40,380 bases of DNA from Lithacetigena sp037446255 [NCBI: Coprothermobacterota bacterium] (GTDB lineage Bacteria > Coprothermobacterota > HKB111): contig JBBIIY010000011.1 of assembly GCA_037446255.1 (NCBI GenBank), positions 1-40,380 of the forward strand, in the 5' to 3' direction. Positions within the stretch are counted from its first letter, which is position 1; each line of letters opens with the position of its first letter. Shown here piece by piece: positions 1 through 10,146 of the stretch. Under the pieces are notes generated by a model. The model was not told where the DNA came from. It was given only the letters and a program-made list of their open reading frames with translations, and made no database searches. A program made the position numbers and the translations under genes.

Positions 1-3
1 TTT

Positions 4-2055
4 CTAAACTAAACCTGATATTTTTGATAAAACATAGGATGGAGCTTCTCTGTATTGAGCGAACTCCATATTAAAAACTCCCCTGCCTTGGGTCAATGAA
101 CGAAGAATAGTCGCATAACTAAAAGTTTCGTTTAAAGGTATTCTTAAAGATATAATCCTGGTAATTCCGTGTATCTCAATTCCTTGAACCTCAGCACGAG
201 AAGCAATCAGATGAGATAAAACATTACTTAAATATTCCTCAGGAATTATCACTTCCATAAACATTATTGGTTCAAGTAAAATTGGCGATGCTTTCTTCAT
301 TGCTTCTTTAAATCCAATTGAACCAGCAATACGAAAAGCCATAGCTGATGAATCCACTACATGGTAAGAACCATCTTCAATAATCACTCTAACATCAACA
401 ACAGGATAACCTGCTACTGTACCCATTTCCAGGGATTGCCTGATTCCTTCTTCCACTGCAGTAACATATTCTCTGGGAATTGCTCCTTCTCTAATAGCAT
501 TAACAATCTCATTACCCTTTCCTCTTTCCAGAGGTTCCATTCTTAAAGAAACATCGCCATACTGGCCTTTACCACCTGTTTGCTTTATATACTTTCCTTG
601 AGATTCTGAAACTGTGGTTATAGTTTCTCTATAAGATACTTGAGGATTACCAACATTTACCCCTACTCCAAACTCTCTTTTAAGTCTGTCAATTATTATT
701 TCCAGGTGTAGCTCTCCCATACCAAAGATAACTAATTGGCCGGTATCAGGATCTACTTTATAATTAAAAGTGGGATCTTCATCAGACAACTTGTTTAGTG
801 AAAGAGCTAATATGTCCTGATCAACACGACTTTTCGGTTCAATTGCTTGAGATATCACTGACATAGGTATATGAATATTTTCTAATAAAATAGGATTTGA
901 TTCCTCGGTTAAAGAATCACCAGTGGAAGTAACCCTTAGTCCAACCACTGCACCTAAATCGCCTGCTTCTACTTCCAGAACTTCTTCCCTACGGTTAGCG
1001 TGCATTTTTAAAAGTCTGGAAACTCGTTCTTTTTCTTTTTTATTAACATTATAAATATATGAACCTGCATTAATAGAACCAGAGTAAACTCGAATAAAAG
1101 TAAGCCTTCCTACATAAGTATCAGAAACTACTTTAAAAGCAAGAGCTGAAAAAGGTTCGTTAATATCAGCTGTTCTTTCCTCTATTTTTTGAGTGAAAGG
1201 ATTAATGGCTTTTATAGCAGGTACATCCAGGGGGGAAGGAAGATAATTAACAATGGCATCAAGAAGAGGTTGAACTCCTTTATTTTTAAATGAAGTACCG
1301 CAAAGAACAGGTACGATTTTGTAACTGATGGTTGCTTCTCTTAATGCTTGATTAATTTCTTCAGGAGTTATTTCTTTTCCCTCAAGATACTTTATAGTAA
1401 GGTCTTCTTTCAGTTCAGCTACTTTTTCTAACAACTTCTCACGATAAAACAGTGCTCTATCAAGATGTTCATCTTTAATAGCTTCTTCTCGTGGGGATAA
1501 TCCCAGGTCATCTTCATAAACTATAGATTTCATATTTATAATATCAATTATCCCTTGAAAATCCTCTTCTTCTCCTAAGGGAATGTTTATAGCTACGGCT
1601 GTGATTCCTAACTTTTCCTTCAATGAATTCAGTGCTTTATCAAAATTAGCTCCAGTTCTGTCCATTTTATTAACATAAACTATAAGGGGTATATTATGCC
1701 TGTCAGCTTGTCGCCAAACTGTCTCAGATTGTGTCTGAACTCCTGCCACTCCACAAAGCACCATTACTGCACCATCCAGTACCCTTAAGGACCTTTCTAC
1801 CTCTATAGTGAAATCCACATGTCCTGGTGTATCTATAATATTAATTTTATGATCTTTCCAGAAACAGGTAGTTACTGCTGCAGTTATAGTTATACCTCTT
1901 TCTCTTTCCTGAACCATATAATCCATCTGGGTAGTTCCGCTATCCACCTCTCCCAATCGGTATATTTTTCCAGAGAAAAAAAGGAGACGCTCGGTAGTTG
2001 TAGTTTTACCAGCATCAATATGAGCTATAACTCCTATGTTTCTGATCTCTTCCAT
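4..2055 (-). CDS. fusA: Translation elongation factor G
   Basis: Ribosomal GTPase that drives translocation and, with RRF, ribosome recycling in the cytoplasm. Counting from the chosen ATG, the protein has 683 residues, close to the usual ~690. Visible GTPase motifs are AHIDAGKT (11-18), the switch region RERGITIT (51-58), DTPGHVDF (75-82, catalytic His79 kept) and NKMD (129-132); domains II-V follow to a complete TAG stop at 4-6. The reading frame stays open for 36 more codons upstream, but these lie inside rpsG, and the family N-terminus begins at MEEIRNIG, so the start at 2055 is preferred. It begins 10 bp after the rpsG stop, and the AGGTGG at the end of rpsG can serve as ribosome binding site. 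Last gene of the rpoB-rpoC-rpsL-rpsG-fusA string. Confidence 0.97.
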   Translation of the reverse strand: MEEIRNIGVIAHIDAGKTTTTERLLFFSGKIYRLGEVDSGTTQMDYMVQERERGITITAAVTTCFWKDHKINIIDTPGHVDFTIEVERSLRVLDGAVMVLCGVAGVQTQSETVWRQADRHNIPLIVYVNKMDRTGANFDKALNSLKEKLGITAVAINIPLGEEEDFQGIIDIINMKSIVYEDDLGLSPREEAIKDEHLDRALFYREKLLEKVAELKEDLTIKYLEGKEITPEEINQALREATISYKIVPVLCGTSFKNKGVQPLLDAIVNYLPSPLDVPAIKAINPFTQKIEERTADINEPFSALAFKVVSDTYVGRLTFIRVYSGSINAGSYIYNVNKKEKERVSRLLKMHANRREEVLEVEAGDLGAVVGLRVTSTGDSLTEESNPILLENIHIPMSVISQAIEPKSRVDQDILALSLNKLSDEDPTFNYKVDPDTGQLVIFGMGELHLEIIIDRLKREFGVGVNVGNPQVSYRETITTVSESQGKYIKQTGGKGQYGDVSLRMEPLERGKGNEIVNAIREGAIPREYVTAVEEGIRQSLEMGTVAGYPVVDVRVIIEDGSYHVVDSSAMAFRIAGSIGFKEAMKKASPILLEPIMFMEVIIPEEYLSNVLSHLIASRAEVQGIEIHGITRIISLRIPLNETFSYATILRSLTQGRGVFNMEFAQYREAPSYVLSKISGLV

Positions 2056-2065
2056 ACTGTTTTTA

Positions 2066-2542
2066 TTACCACCTAAAATGGGCGAAAGCTCTATTAGCTT
2101 CAGCTGACTTATGTGCATCATCCCTTTTCTTAATTGAAGCTCCGGTATTGTTATAAGCGTCAAGAATTTCTGCAGCTAATTTCTCAAAGGCTCTCTTTTG
2201 GCTTCCGCTACGCTTGCGCATAGAATTAACCATCCACCTTAAAGACATAGAAATGCCTCTCTGTACAGGTACTTCTACTGGTACCTGATAAGTTGCTCCT
2301 CCGACTCTTCTGGGTTTAACCTCCAAAAGAGGTCGTGCATTATTAACCGCCTTTTCAAATACTTCTAAAGGATTTTTCTGAGTTTTTTCTCCCACCATAC
2401 TGAAAGCATTATATACAATCGTTTCTGCAAGAGATTTCTTTCCTTTCTCCATAACATAATTGATTAATTTTGCTACCACAGTCGTATGATAGATAGGATC
2501 AGGATTTAAAACCCTTTCAGGAATTTTCCCTCGCCTTGGCAT
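2066..2542 (-). CDS. rpsG: 30S ribosomal protein S7
   Basis: Primary 16S rRNA-binding protein that nucleates the head of the small subunit. The 158-residue product has the family length (about 156) and typical segments such as PRRGKIPERVLNPDP at the N-terminus, NARPLLEVKPRRVGGATYQVP in the middle and SAEANRAFAHFRW at the end. Its ATG follows the rpsL TAA with no gap (TAA|ATG), and an AGGGGG inside the rpsL tail lies about eight bases upstream, so translation is probably coupled. S7 is the autogenous repressor of the str operon in E. coli; whether that holds here cannot be seen from the sequence. Confidence 0.97.
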   Translation of the reverse strand: MPRRGKIPERVLNPDPIYHTTVVAKLINYVMEKGKKSLAETIVYNAFSMVGEKTQKNPLEVFEKAVNNARPLLEVKPRRVGGATYQVPVEVPVQRGISMSLRWMVNSMRKRSGSQKRAFEKLAAEILDAYNNTGASIKKRDDAHKSAEANRAFAHFRW

Positions 2543-2929
2543 TTACTTTGCCCCCTTTTCCTTAGGTCTTTTGGTTCCATATTTTGACCTGCTTTGTTCT
2601 CTGCTGGAAACTCCACTAGCATCAAGAGTTCCACGAATCATGTGATACCTAATTCCTGGTAAATCTTTTACCCTACCTCCCCTTATCAGGACTACCGAAT
2701 GTTCCTGTAAGTTATGTCCTATACCTGGAATATAGGTAGTGACTTCCATCCTATTAGATAACCTAACCCGAGCTACTTTCCTCAGTGCTGAATTAGGTTT
2801 TTTAGGAGTCATGGTATAAACCCTGGTACAAATCCCTCTTTTTTGAGGGTTACCATCTAAAGCAGGTGATTTAGATTTACTTGCTATAACATTTCTTCCT
2901 TTTTTAACTAACTGGCTAAAAGTTGGCAT
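2543..2929 (-). CDS. rpsL: 30S ribosomal protein S12
   Basis: Decoding-centre protein of the small subunit, 128 residues. The conserved loops [11 protein letters not shown] and [12 protein letters not shown] are intact. The lysines corresponding to E. coli K42/K43 and K87/K88, the usual streptomycin-resistance sites, are present, so the protein looks drug-sensitive by family knowledge. The start [12 protein letters not shown] matches the family. The strong GGAGGT lies 11 bases upstream, an unusually long gap, with a two-codon ATG-TTG-TAA frame in between (see separate entry). A 46-bp gap separates it from rpoC; no L7Ae-family gene lies between them, unlike in most Bacillota. Confidence 0.97.
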   Translation of the reverse strand: MPTFSQLVKKGRNVIASKSKSPALDGNPQKRGICTRVYTMTPKKPNSALRKVARVRLSNRMEVTTYIPGIGHNLQEHSVVLIRGGRVKDLPGIRYHMIRGTLDASGVSSREQSRSKYGTKRPKEKGAK

Positions 2930-2937
2930 TACAACAT
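2929..2937 (-). promoter_or_regulatory. Two-codon leader frame (ATG-TTG-TAA) before rpsL
   Basis: Between GGAGG and the rpsL ATG there is an ATG-TTG-TAA whose stop overlaps the rpsL start as TAATG. GGAGG is four bases from this first ATG but twelve from the rpsL ATG. This could be a minimal leader frame feeding rpsL by termination and reinitiation, or chance. Only the geometry is seen. Confidence 0.3.
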
Positions 2938-2975
2938 AATACCTCCGGCTAATCTGATAAAATTAATAATATCAT

Positions 2976-5900
2976 TTATACAGCAAATATGTCAAGGTTT
3001 TCATCAGAAGTTGAAATGTCTTTATAGGTAGGGCTTCCCGTACCTGCAGGAACCAATCTGCCTAAAATAACATTTTCTTTTAAACCTTGAAGCTCGTCAA
3101 CTTTTCCGCGAATAGCTGCATCAGTAAGTACTCGGGTTGTTTCCTGGAAAGAAGCAGCCGATAAGAAACTTTCAGTAGTTAACGCAGCTTTAGTTATTCC
3201 GAACAGTATTGATTTTCCTTGAGGAGGTCTTTTTCCTTGTTCAACATAGTACTGCCTGATATCTTCTAAAATATAACGGTCCACAAGATTTCCAGGTAAG
3301 AAATCAGAATCGCCTCCATCTTCTATAACTACTTTCCTTAACATTTGCCTGATAATGATTTCCAGATGAACATCATTAATATCAACCTTTTGGCTTTTAT
3401 ATACTTTTTGGACCTCTCTTACCAGGTATTCTCTTACTTTATTAAATCCATATTGATCAAGCAGTTTATGAGGATTAACTGCTCCCTCGGTTAACCGCTG
3501 TCCTTCATCAACATTCACACCATCCCAGATTTCTATTTCTTGACCAAAACTAACGTCATAGGTCCTGGAATCATTATCACCAAAGATAGTTATTTTTCGT
3601 TTACCTTCTTCCTGAGTTATCCTGACTTTCCCTTTAATTTCTGCAGTAATAGCTTCTCTTTTAGGTTTTCTGGCTTCAAACAACTCTTCTACCCTGGGTA
3701 AACCACGGGTTATATCTTCAGCTGATACTCCACCTGTATGAAAAGTTCTCATAGTTAGCTGAGTTCCAGGTTCACCAACTGATTGGGCTGCAATTATCCC
3801 CACAGCCTCTCCTACTTCTACAATCCTCTGGGTAGCAGGACTTACACCATAGCACCTTGCACATACACCTCTAAGACTTTTGCAGGTTAATACGGACCTT
3901 ATTCTAACCCTTTTAATATCTGTTTCACTGATAAATCTCGCAGCTTTCTTGGTTATGATGTCTCCTGCTGTAACGATTACCTCTTTACTAAGAGGATCAA
4001 TAATATCAAAAGCAGCTATTCTTCCAGAGATTCTCTCCTCTAATGTCTCAATAACATTTCTACCTTCAATAATATCCATCACCTCTAAATAATCCAGAGG
4101 TTGTTTTAGAACTAATTCAGTTATACCTGAGTCTTCTATATGTTTTGCCTGTGGAAAAGATATTGTCTCTCCCTTACTTACAATTAAATCCCCTGTTTCG
4201 GGGTCTATAATGTTTTCAACAGCTACTTTGTTGAAGATGCGAGCATGAAATGGTATTTGTTTATGTGTACCTTTAATTTTAGCTTTTATTTCTACATATG
4301 AACAATCATCTTCAGAAACAGTTATTTCATGAGAAACATCAACTAATCTTCGGGTAAGATAACCTGCATCTGCAGTTTTCAAAGCAGTATCAGCTAAACC
4401 TTTTCGAGCTCCATGAGTAGAAATGAAGTACTCCAATACACCCAAGCCATCAAGAAATGAAGATTTAATGGGAAATTCAATAGCTCTTCCCGTGGGATCG
4501 GTCATCAATCCTCTGATTCCTACTAACTGGCTTACCTGATCACGATTTCCCCGCGCTCCAGAAGTAAACATCATATAGAGATTATCAAATTCTGAAAAGT
4601 TTTTTACTACCGCTTCGGTTATTTTCCTTCTAGTTTCATCCCAGGTTTTAACTATCTTCCTGTATCGCTCTTCTGGAGAAAGGCGCCCCATTAAAAATTC
4701 CTTTTCTAAAAATTTAACTTCATTTTCAGCTTCCTGAAGCAATATTTTTTTCTGTACAGGAACCTTCATATCAGCAAAACTAATAGTCGCGCCACTCAAG
4801 GTAGCGTACTTAAAACCTAATTCTTTAAGGGCGTCCAGTAATTCAGAAGTTTTAGAGGAACCGAAAGCTTCATAGCAATCATAAGTTAAGTTCTGAAGGT
4901 TCTTTTTATCATATTGTGTATTGAGATAGGGAAAATTAACACCCATTTTAGTCCCTAGGGCTTTGTTAATCTCAATATTCATAATAATCCTGCCCGGAGT
5001 AGTAGTTACCAGGTTATTCCCTAATAACACTTTGACACTATTTTGCAGTGAAACCAATCCGGTTTCAAATGCATAAACTACTTCTTCTGGACTCGCAAAT
5101 AACTTCAACTCAGATTTATCTTCTATAACTTCTAAAGTTAGATAATGACAACCAAGCACAATATCCTGCGTAGGTGAAACTAAGGGCCTCCCATGTGCTG
5201 GGCTCAGTAAATTATGGCTGGAAAGCATTAAAATCTTGGCTTCAGCCTGTGCCTGGGTAGAAAGTGGGATATGAACAGCCATTTGATCTCCATCAAAATC
5301 AGCATTGAAGGGAGCGCACACCATTGGATGAATACGAATAGCCTTACCTTCAACCAGAATTGGTTCAAAAGCCTGTATGCTGGCTCTATGTAAAGTTGGT
5401 GCTCTGTTTAAAAGGACAACTTTTTCCTTGCAGACAATTTCCAAAACAGACCATACTTTCTCGTCTCTTTTTTCAATTAGCTTCTTGGCACCTTTTTCAT
5501 TGCTCGCATAATCTCTGGCTGTAAGTTCATGAATAACAAATGGCTTGAACAACTCAAGAGCCATTTCTTTAGGTAATCCGCATTGATGGAGTTTAAGCTC
5601 AGGACCTACTACAATGACTGATCTTCCAGAATAATCAACTCTCTTCCCTAAAAGATTCTGTCTGAACCTTCCCTGTTTACCTCTGAGTACACCTGACAAA
5701 CTTTTTAAGGGTTTGTTATGACTGCCTGTTATTGGCCTGGCTCTTTTGGAATTATCTATTAATGCATCTACCGCTTCTTGAAGCATCCTTTTTTCATTTC
5801 GGATGATCAACCCAGGTGCTCCCACTTCCATTAGTTTTTTTAGCCGGTTGTTGCGATTTATTACCCTTCTATACAGGTCGTTTAAATCTGAAGAGGCAAA

Positions 5901-6671
5901 GCGACCTGAATCTAAATGTATCAAAGGTCTTAAATCAGGAGGTAGAACCGGTAACACATTCAGAATCATCCACTCTGGCCGATTCCCGGTGGCTTTTAAG
6001 GCTTCAAGAAGGCTAAGTTTTCTTAATAATTTACTTTTCCTTTGACTCTTAGCTGTCTCATTTTCTTTTCTTAACTCTTTTATTGTAGAATCCAGGTTTA
6101 AGCTTGATAGATAATCCCTCAAAGCTTCTGCTCCCATACCTACAACCAGGTCTGGATAAAGTTTCTTTTGTTCATGATAACTCTCTTCTGATAGTACCTG
6201 ACCATTTTTAAGGGGAGAACTCCCGGAATTTAATATCAAGTAGGCTCCATAATATATGACCTGCTCTAAAATTACCGGCGATAAGTCCATAATAACTCCC
6301 AACTTACTGGGGATACTTTTCAAATACCAGGAATGAACAACTGGAGCATTAAGTTTGATATGACCCATTCGTTCTCTTCTTACTTTTGTATCAATAACTT
6401 CAACTCCACAACGATCGCAAATAACGCTTTTATAACGCATACCTTTATATCTACCGCAATAACATTCATAATCTCGGGTTGGTCCAAATATTTTTTCACA
6501 AAATAATCCATCAGGCTCTGGTCTTAAAGTTCTATAATTGATGGTCTCTGATTTTAAAACCTCACCCTTTGACCAGGAAAGAATATCATCTGGTGAAGCG
6601 ATTTTTAAACCAATATAATCAAAATGTATAGTTTCAGTAATATTTTTATCTATCAATTTATTAATCACCAT
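2976..6671 (-). CDS. rpoC: DNA-directed RNA polymerase subunit beta'
   Basis: Largest catalytic subunit of RNA polymerase, 1231 residues from the chosen start. Visible are the N-terminal zinc-binding segment (CYCGRYKG...ICDRCGVEV), the Mg-binding NADFDGDQMAVH, the second cysteine cluster (CKSLRGVCARCYG) and the trigger-loop region ending in ITRGLPRVEELFEARKPK. There is no large insertion like E. coli SI3 in the trigger loop. The frame is open for 27 more codons into rpoB, but the family begins close to the segment MVINKLIDKN. The ATG at 6671 directly follows GGGGGAG, so the GTG at 6668 is an equally possible start. It overlaps the rpoB stop by 11 bp, as is common for coupled rpoBC. Confidence 0.96.
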   Translation of the reverse strand: MVINKLIDKNITETIHFDYIGLKIASPDDILSWSKGEVLKSETINYRTLRPEPDGLFCEKIFGPTRDYECYCGRYKGMRYKSVICDRCGVEVIDTKVRRERMGHIKLNAPVVHSWYLKSIPSKLGVIMDLSPVILEQVIYYGAYLILNSGSSPLKNGQVLSEESYHEQKKLYPDLVVGMGAEALRDYLSSLNLDSTIKELRKENETAKSQRKSKLLRKLSLLEALKATGNRPEWMILNVLPVLPPDLRPLIHLDSGRFASSDLNDLYRRVINRNNRLKKLMEVGAPGLIIRNEKRMLQEAVDALIDNSKRARPITGSHNKPLKSLSGVLRGKQGRFRQNLLGKRVDYSGRSVIVVGPELKLHQCGLPKEMALELFKPFVIHELTARDYASNEKGAKKLIEKRDEKVWSVLEIVCKEKVVLLNRAPTLHRASIQAFEPILVEGKAIRIHPMVCAPFNADFDGDQMAVHIPLSTQAQAEAKILMLSSHNLLSPAHGRPLVSPTQDIVLGCHYLTLEVIEDKSELKLFASPEEVVYAFETGLVSLQNSVKVLLGNNLVTTTPGRIIMNIEINKALGTKMGVNFPYLNTQYDKKNLQNLTYDCYEAFGSSKTSELLDALKELGFKYATLSGATISFADMKVPVQKKILLQEAENEVKFLEKEFLMGRLSPEERYRKIVKTWDETRRKITEAVVKNFSEFDNLYMMFTSGARGNRDQVSQLVGIRGLMTDPTGRAIEFPIKSSFLDGLGVLEYFISTHGARKGLADTALKTADAGYLTRRLVDVSHEITVSEDDCSYVEIKAKIKGTHKQIPFHARIFNKVAVENIIDPETGDLIVSKGETISFPQAKHIEDSGITELVLKQPLDYLEVMDIIEGRNVIETLEERISGRIAAFDIIDPLSKEVIVTAGDIITKKAARFISETDIKRVRIRSVLTCKSLRGVCARCYGVSPATQRIVEVGEAVGIIAAQSVGEPGTQLTMRTFHTGGVSAEDITRGLPRVEELFEARKPKREAITAEIKGKVRITQEEGKRKITIFGDNDSRTYDVSFGQEIEIWDGVNVDEGQRLTEGAVNPHKLLDQYGFNKVREYLVREVQKVYKSQKVDINDVHLEIIIRQMLRKVVIEDGGDSDFLPGNLVDRYILEDIRQYYVEQGKRPPQGKSILFGITKAALTTESFLSAASFQETTRVLTDAAIRGKVDELQGLKENVILGRLVPAGTGSPTYKDISTSDENLDIFAV

Positions 6672-9600
6672 CTCCCCCAAAAATAACACCTGTAGCAAGT
6701 TTATCTTGAATTGATAATAATTGAGTTTTTTGTGCCGGCTTTTTTTCGTCACTAGTCATTAAAATTACATCAAGACACAAGCTTCTTAGTTCTTGAATTA
6801 ATACTTTAAAAGATTCAGGACACCCTGGAGTTGACACTCCCTTACCTTTGACAATATCTCTGAAGGTTTTATTTCTTCCAGTTATGTCATCGGATTTAAT
6901 AGTTAACATTTCCTGTAAAGTATAGGCTGCTCCATGCCCTTCTAATGCCCATACTTCCATTTCACCAAACCTCTGTCCCCCAAACTGAGTTTTTCCACCA
7001 AGAGGCTGCTGGGTTATCAGAGAATAAGGTCCAATAGCTCGAGCATGTATTTTATCTTCTACCAGATGTATTAGTTTAAATACATACATTTTTCCTATAC
7101 TAACTTCATTTAGGAAATAATTACCTTCTTTGCCATCTTTTAGAGGTGCCCTACCTTCTCTAGGAATATTAGCTTCTTTTAAAAGCTCAGTTATTTCCTT
7201 GAGTTTAGGTCCGTCAAAAATTGGCACAACAAAACGAACTCCCATTTTACTGGCAACCCAACCGAGGTACATTTCTAGAATCTGGCCAACATTCATTCGG
7301 GATGGAACACCTAGAGGATTAAGTATGATATCCACAGGAGTGCCGTCTTCTAAAAAAGGCATGTCTTCTTCGCTAAGAACCTTGGCGATTACTCCTTTAT
7401 TTCCATGTCGACCAGCTATTTTATCGCCCACATTAATTTTTCTTTTCTGTGCAACTCTTACCTTAACCGACTTAATCACACCTGAGGGTAATTCATCGCC
7501 ATTTTCCAAGGAATGAACTGTTACTCCAACTATAACTCCCTGTTCTCCAGGTGGAAGTCTCAAGGAGGTATTTTTTACATTACTGGCTTTTTCTCCAAAA
7601 ATAGCTCTTAAAATTCTATCCTCAGGACTTAGTTCTCCTTCTCCTCTCGGAGTTACCTTGCCTACAAGAATATCTCCTGCTTTAACTTCAGCTCCTAAAC
7701 GAATAATTCCCGTTTCTTCAAGATTACTTAATGACTCTTCACTTTCTCCGGGAATATCGCGAGTAATTTCTTCAGTAGCAATTTTTAATTCTCTGGCTTG
7801 AATTTCATACTCCTCAACATGAAGTGAAGTAAATACATCATCTCTAACTAATTTTTCACTAATGATGATAGCATCTTCATAGTTATAACCACCCCATATC
7901 ATAAAGGCGACCAGAACATTCCTGCCAAGTGACAATTCACCCTGATAAATAGATTGGCTGTCAGCAATAATCTGTCCTTTTTCAATTTGCTGTCCTTTTT
8001 CAACGATAGGGTATTGATTGAATACTGTGCTTTGGTTAGTTCTCTGAAACTTAGACAGTATATATTCATCTTTTGAACCATTATCATCTATAATAACTAT
8101 TTTCCCCGCATCTATATAATCAACTAATCCGCTGTTTCTGGAAACGAGTGCTTCACCCGAATCAATAGCCACCTTAGTTTCTAAACCTGTTCCTACTAAT
8201 GAGGGTTCAGGGTATAGAAGGGGAACAGCCTGCCTGTACATGTTGGATCCCATCAAAGCCCTGTTGGCATCATCATGTTCCAAAAAGGGTATTAATGATG
8301 CTGAAATACTAAAGATTTGACGGGGTGATACATTCATCAGGTTTATCTTTTCTTTAGTCGTACTCACCAACTCAGAGCCCTTTCTTGCAGTTAATTGGTC
8401 ATAAATAATGTTGCCATCATCTCCAATAGCAGTGGTAGGGTCGGCAACAAAAAGCGCTTTTTCTTCATCTGCAGTCAGATAAAGGATTTCTGAAGTTTTT
8501 TTTCCTGAATTTACTTTGAAATAGGGAGTAATAATAAAACCGTAATCATTAATCCTGCTATAAGTAGATAATGTATTGATAAGACCAATATTGGCTCCTT
8601 CTGGAGTCTCGATCGGACAAATTCTCCCATAGTGAGAATGATGAACATCCCTGACCTCAATACCTGCTCTTTCCCTATGTAAACCACCAGGTCCTAAAGA
8701 ACTTAGTCTCCTTTTATGGGTTAAAGACGCCAGAGGATTAATTTCGTCAAGATATTGAGATAGCTGACTGGCCGTAAAAAATTCTTTAAACGCCGTGCTT
8801 AAAGGCCTGGAGCTGACAATCTTGGAAGGGCTTATTTCCTGGTGAGGGGTAACAATCATTTTATCTCTAATAATTCTATCTAACTTGGCCAGAGCTGCCT
8901 TTAAATGACCTAACAGCAGTTCTCCAACTAATCTTACCCTTCTGTTTCCTAAATGATCTATATCATCATAGTCTTCAAGACCTTCGTATAATTTAATTAA
9001 GTGCTTGGTTATAGCAATAACATCGTCCAAAGTCAAAGTAGTGTTGGTTTCAGGAACAGTAACACCTAATCTTTTATTAATTTTATATCGACCTACTTTG
9101 TCCAGATTATTTCTCTTGATATCAAAAAGAAGAAGGTTTACGAATCTTTTGGCGGTTTCTAAAGAAGGCATTTCGCCAGGTTTTAGTTTTTTATAAATTT
9201 CTAAATATGCTTCGTCACTATTTTTAGTGTTGTCTTTTTTTAGGGTGGTAACCAATGGTTTAGAAATTTCATTTCTAATTACAGGAATCTTCTCTAAGCC
9301 CAATTCTTTTAATAAGTACAACAATCGCGGGGTTAATTGGGTACCTTCTTTTAACAGTTCATCTTTATGGTCAGGTTTAATTTTATCTAAATCAAGATAA
9401 TCGTCTGCTTCTATTGCTTCATAGCCAATTTCACTTTTGTAGGAATTCATGAATACCTTGGACAAATCATCATCAGTACTTAAGCCAGCTGCTCTGAGTA
9501 ACACAGTAATGGGTACTCTTCTACTTTTTTTATCGATCCTGACCCAAATTGTTCCATTTCTTTCTACTTCAAAATCTACCCAGGTACCTCTATCAGGTAT

Positions 9601-10062
9601 TAAATAAGCAGTAATGCACAAAGAACCCGGTTGATCTTCAGGAATCTTTTCAAAATATACTCCCGGAGAACGAGTTAACTGGCTTACTACCACCCTCTGG
9701 GTACCATTAATTAAAAAAGTACCTGAATCACTCATCAAAGGGATGTTAGCTAAAATTACCTCTTGCTCTTTTATTTCTCCACCTGGCAGTTTAAGTCTGG
9801 CTTGAGATTTAATCTTTCCCTGGTAGGTTATTCTTCTTTCCCTGCATTCTTCATAGCTAATTTGTGAAGGTTCAATGTAACATTTAGAAAATTCAAGTAT
9901 CATACCTGCTTCTTTAATAGGGTTAATACTCATAATAAGATCTTCAATGCCTTTATCTAAAAAACTCTTAAATGATTGTGTTTGATGCTCAAGAAAACCA
10001 GGAGGCTCAAGTTGACTACTAATCTTCCCCAAATTTAACACTCTGGAAGAGTTATTCTCCAT
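6661..10062 (-). CDS. rpoB: DNA-directed RNA polymerase subunit beta
   Basis: Second-largest RNA polymerase subunit, 1133 residues. RSPGVYFEK (131-139) and the rifampicin region (about 431-457, with SQLSQYLDEINPL and THKRRLSSLGPGG) are intact. The residues matching E. coli D516, H526 and S531 are Asp, His449 and Ser454, so no classical resistance change is present. The C-terminal clamp-binding part (GGQRFGEMEVWALEGHGAAYTL) is typical. GAGGTGAT lies eight bases before the ATG. Unusually, the gene upstream is pilC rather than rplL, and an extended -10 element lies in the 84-bp gap, so rpoB appears to head its own operon. Confidence 0.97.
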   Translation of the reverse strand: MENNSSRVLNLGKISSQLEPPGFLEHQTQSFKSFLDKGIEDLIMSINPIKEAGMILEFSKCYIEPSQISYEECRERRITYQGKIKSQARLKLPGGEIKEQEVILANIPLMSDSGTFLINGTQRVVVSQLTRSPGVYFEKIPEDQPGSLCITAYLIPDRGTWVDFEVERNGTIWVRIDKKSRRVPITVLLRAAGLSTDDDLSKVFMNSYKSEIGYEAIEADDYLDLDKIKPDHKDELLKEGTQLTPRLLYLLKELGLEKIPVIRNEISKPLVTTLKKDNTKNSDEAYLEIYKKLKPGEMPSLETAKRFVNLLLFDIKRNNLDKVGRYKINKRLGVTVPETNTTLTLDDVIAITKHLIKLYEGLEDYDDIDHLGNRRVRLVGELLLGHLKAALAKLDRIIRDKMIVTPHQEISPSKIVSSRPLSTAFKEFFTASQLSQYLDEINPLASLTHKRRLSSLGPGGLHRERAGIEVRDVHHSHYGRICPIETPEGANIGLINTLSTYSRINDYGFIITPYFKVNSGKKTSEILYLTADEEKALFVADPTTAIGDDGNIIYDQLTARKGSELVSTTKEKINLMNVSPRQIFSISASLIPFLEHDDANRALMGSNMYRQAVPLLYPEPSLVGTGLETKVAIDSGEALVSRNSGLVDYIDAGKIVIIDDNGSKDEYILSKFQRTNQSTVFNQYPIVEKGQQIEKGQIIADSQSIYQGELSLGRNVLVAFMIWGGYNYEDAIIISEKLVRDDVFTSLHVEEYEIQARELKIATEEITRDIPGESEESLSNLEETGIIRLGAEVKAGDILVGKVTPRGEGELSPEDRILRAIFGEKASNVKNTSLRLPPGEQGVIVGVTVHSLENGDELPSGVIKSVKVRVAQKRKINVGDKIAGRHGNKGVIAKVLSEEDMPFLEDGTPVDIILNPLGVPSRMNVGQILEMYLGWVASKMGVRFVVPIFDGPKLKEITELLKEANIPREGRAPLKDGKEGNYFLNEVSIGKMYVFKLIHLVEDKIHARAIGPYSLITQQPLGGKTQFGGQRFGEMEVWALEGHGAAYTLQEMLTIKSDDITGRNKTFRDIVKGKGVSTPGCPESFKVLIQELRSLCLDVILMTSDEKKPAQKTQLLSIQDKLATGVIFGGDGD

Positions 10063-10119
10063 TTATTTAATCACCTCAATAAATAATTAATTATTCTTGG
10101 GTACAAAAAACAAGGTATT

Positions 10120-10128
10120 ATTATAACA
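10120..10128 (-). promoter_or_regulatory. Predicted extended -10 promoter for rpoBC-rpsLG-fusA
   Basis: Minus-strand TGtTATAAT, an exact extended -10, lies between pilC and rpoB and would start transcription near 10113, giving a leader of about 50 bases. No convincing -35 hexamer is present at 17 bp. A 14-bp perfect palindrome AATAATTAATTATT (10082-10095) lies in the leader. The call rests on consensus match and position only. Confidence 0.5.
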
Positions 10129-10146
10129 TATTAAGATGAAAAAAAT

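Noticed and set aside
2056-2163. 36-codon N-terminal extension of fusA
   Set aside because: It lies inside rpsG, and the EF-G family starts at MEEIRNIG; a suitable binding site precedes the ATG at 2055.
7130-7516. Plus-strand 128-codon frame inside rpoB
   Set aside because: rpoB on the other strand is complete and conserved; this is a mirror frame.
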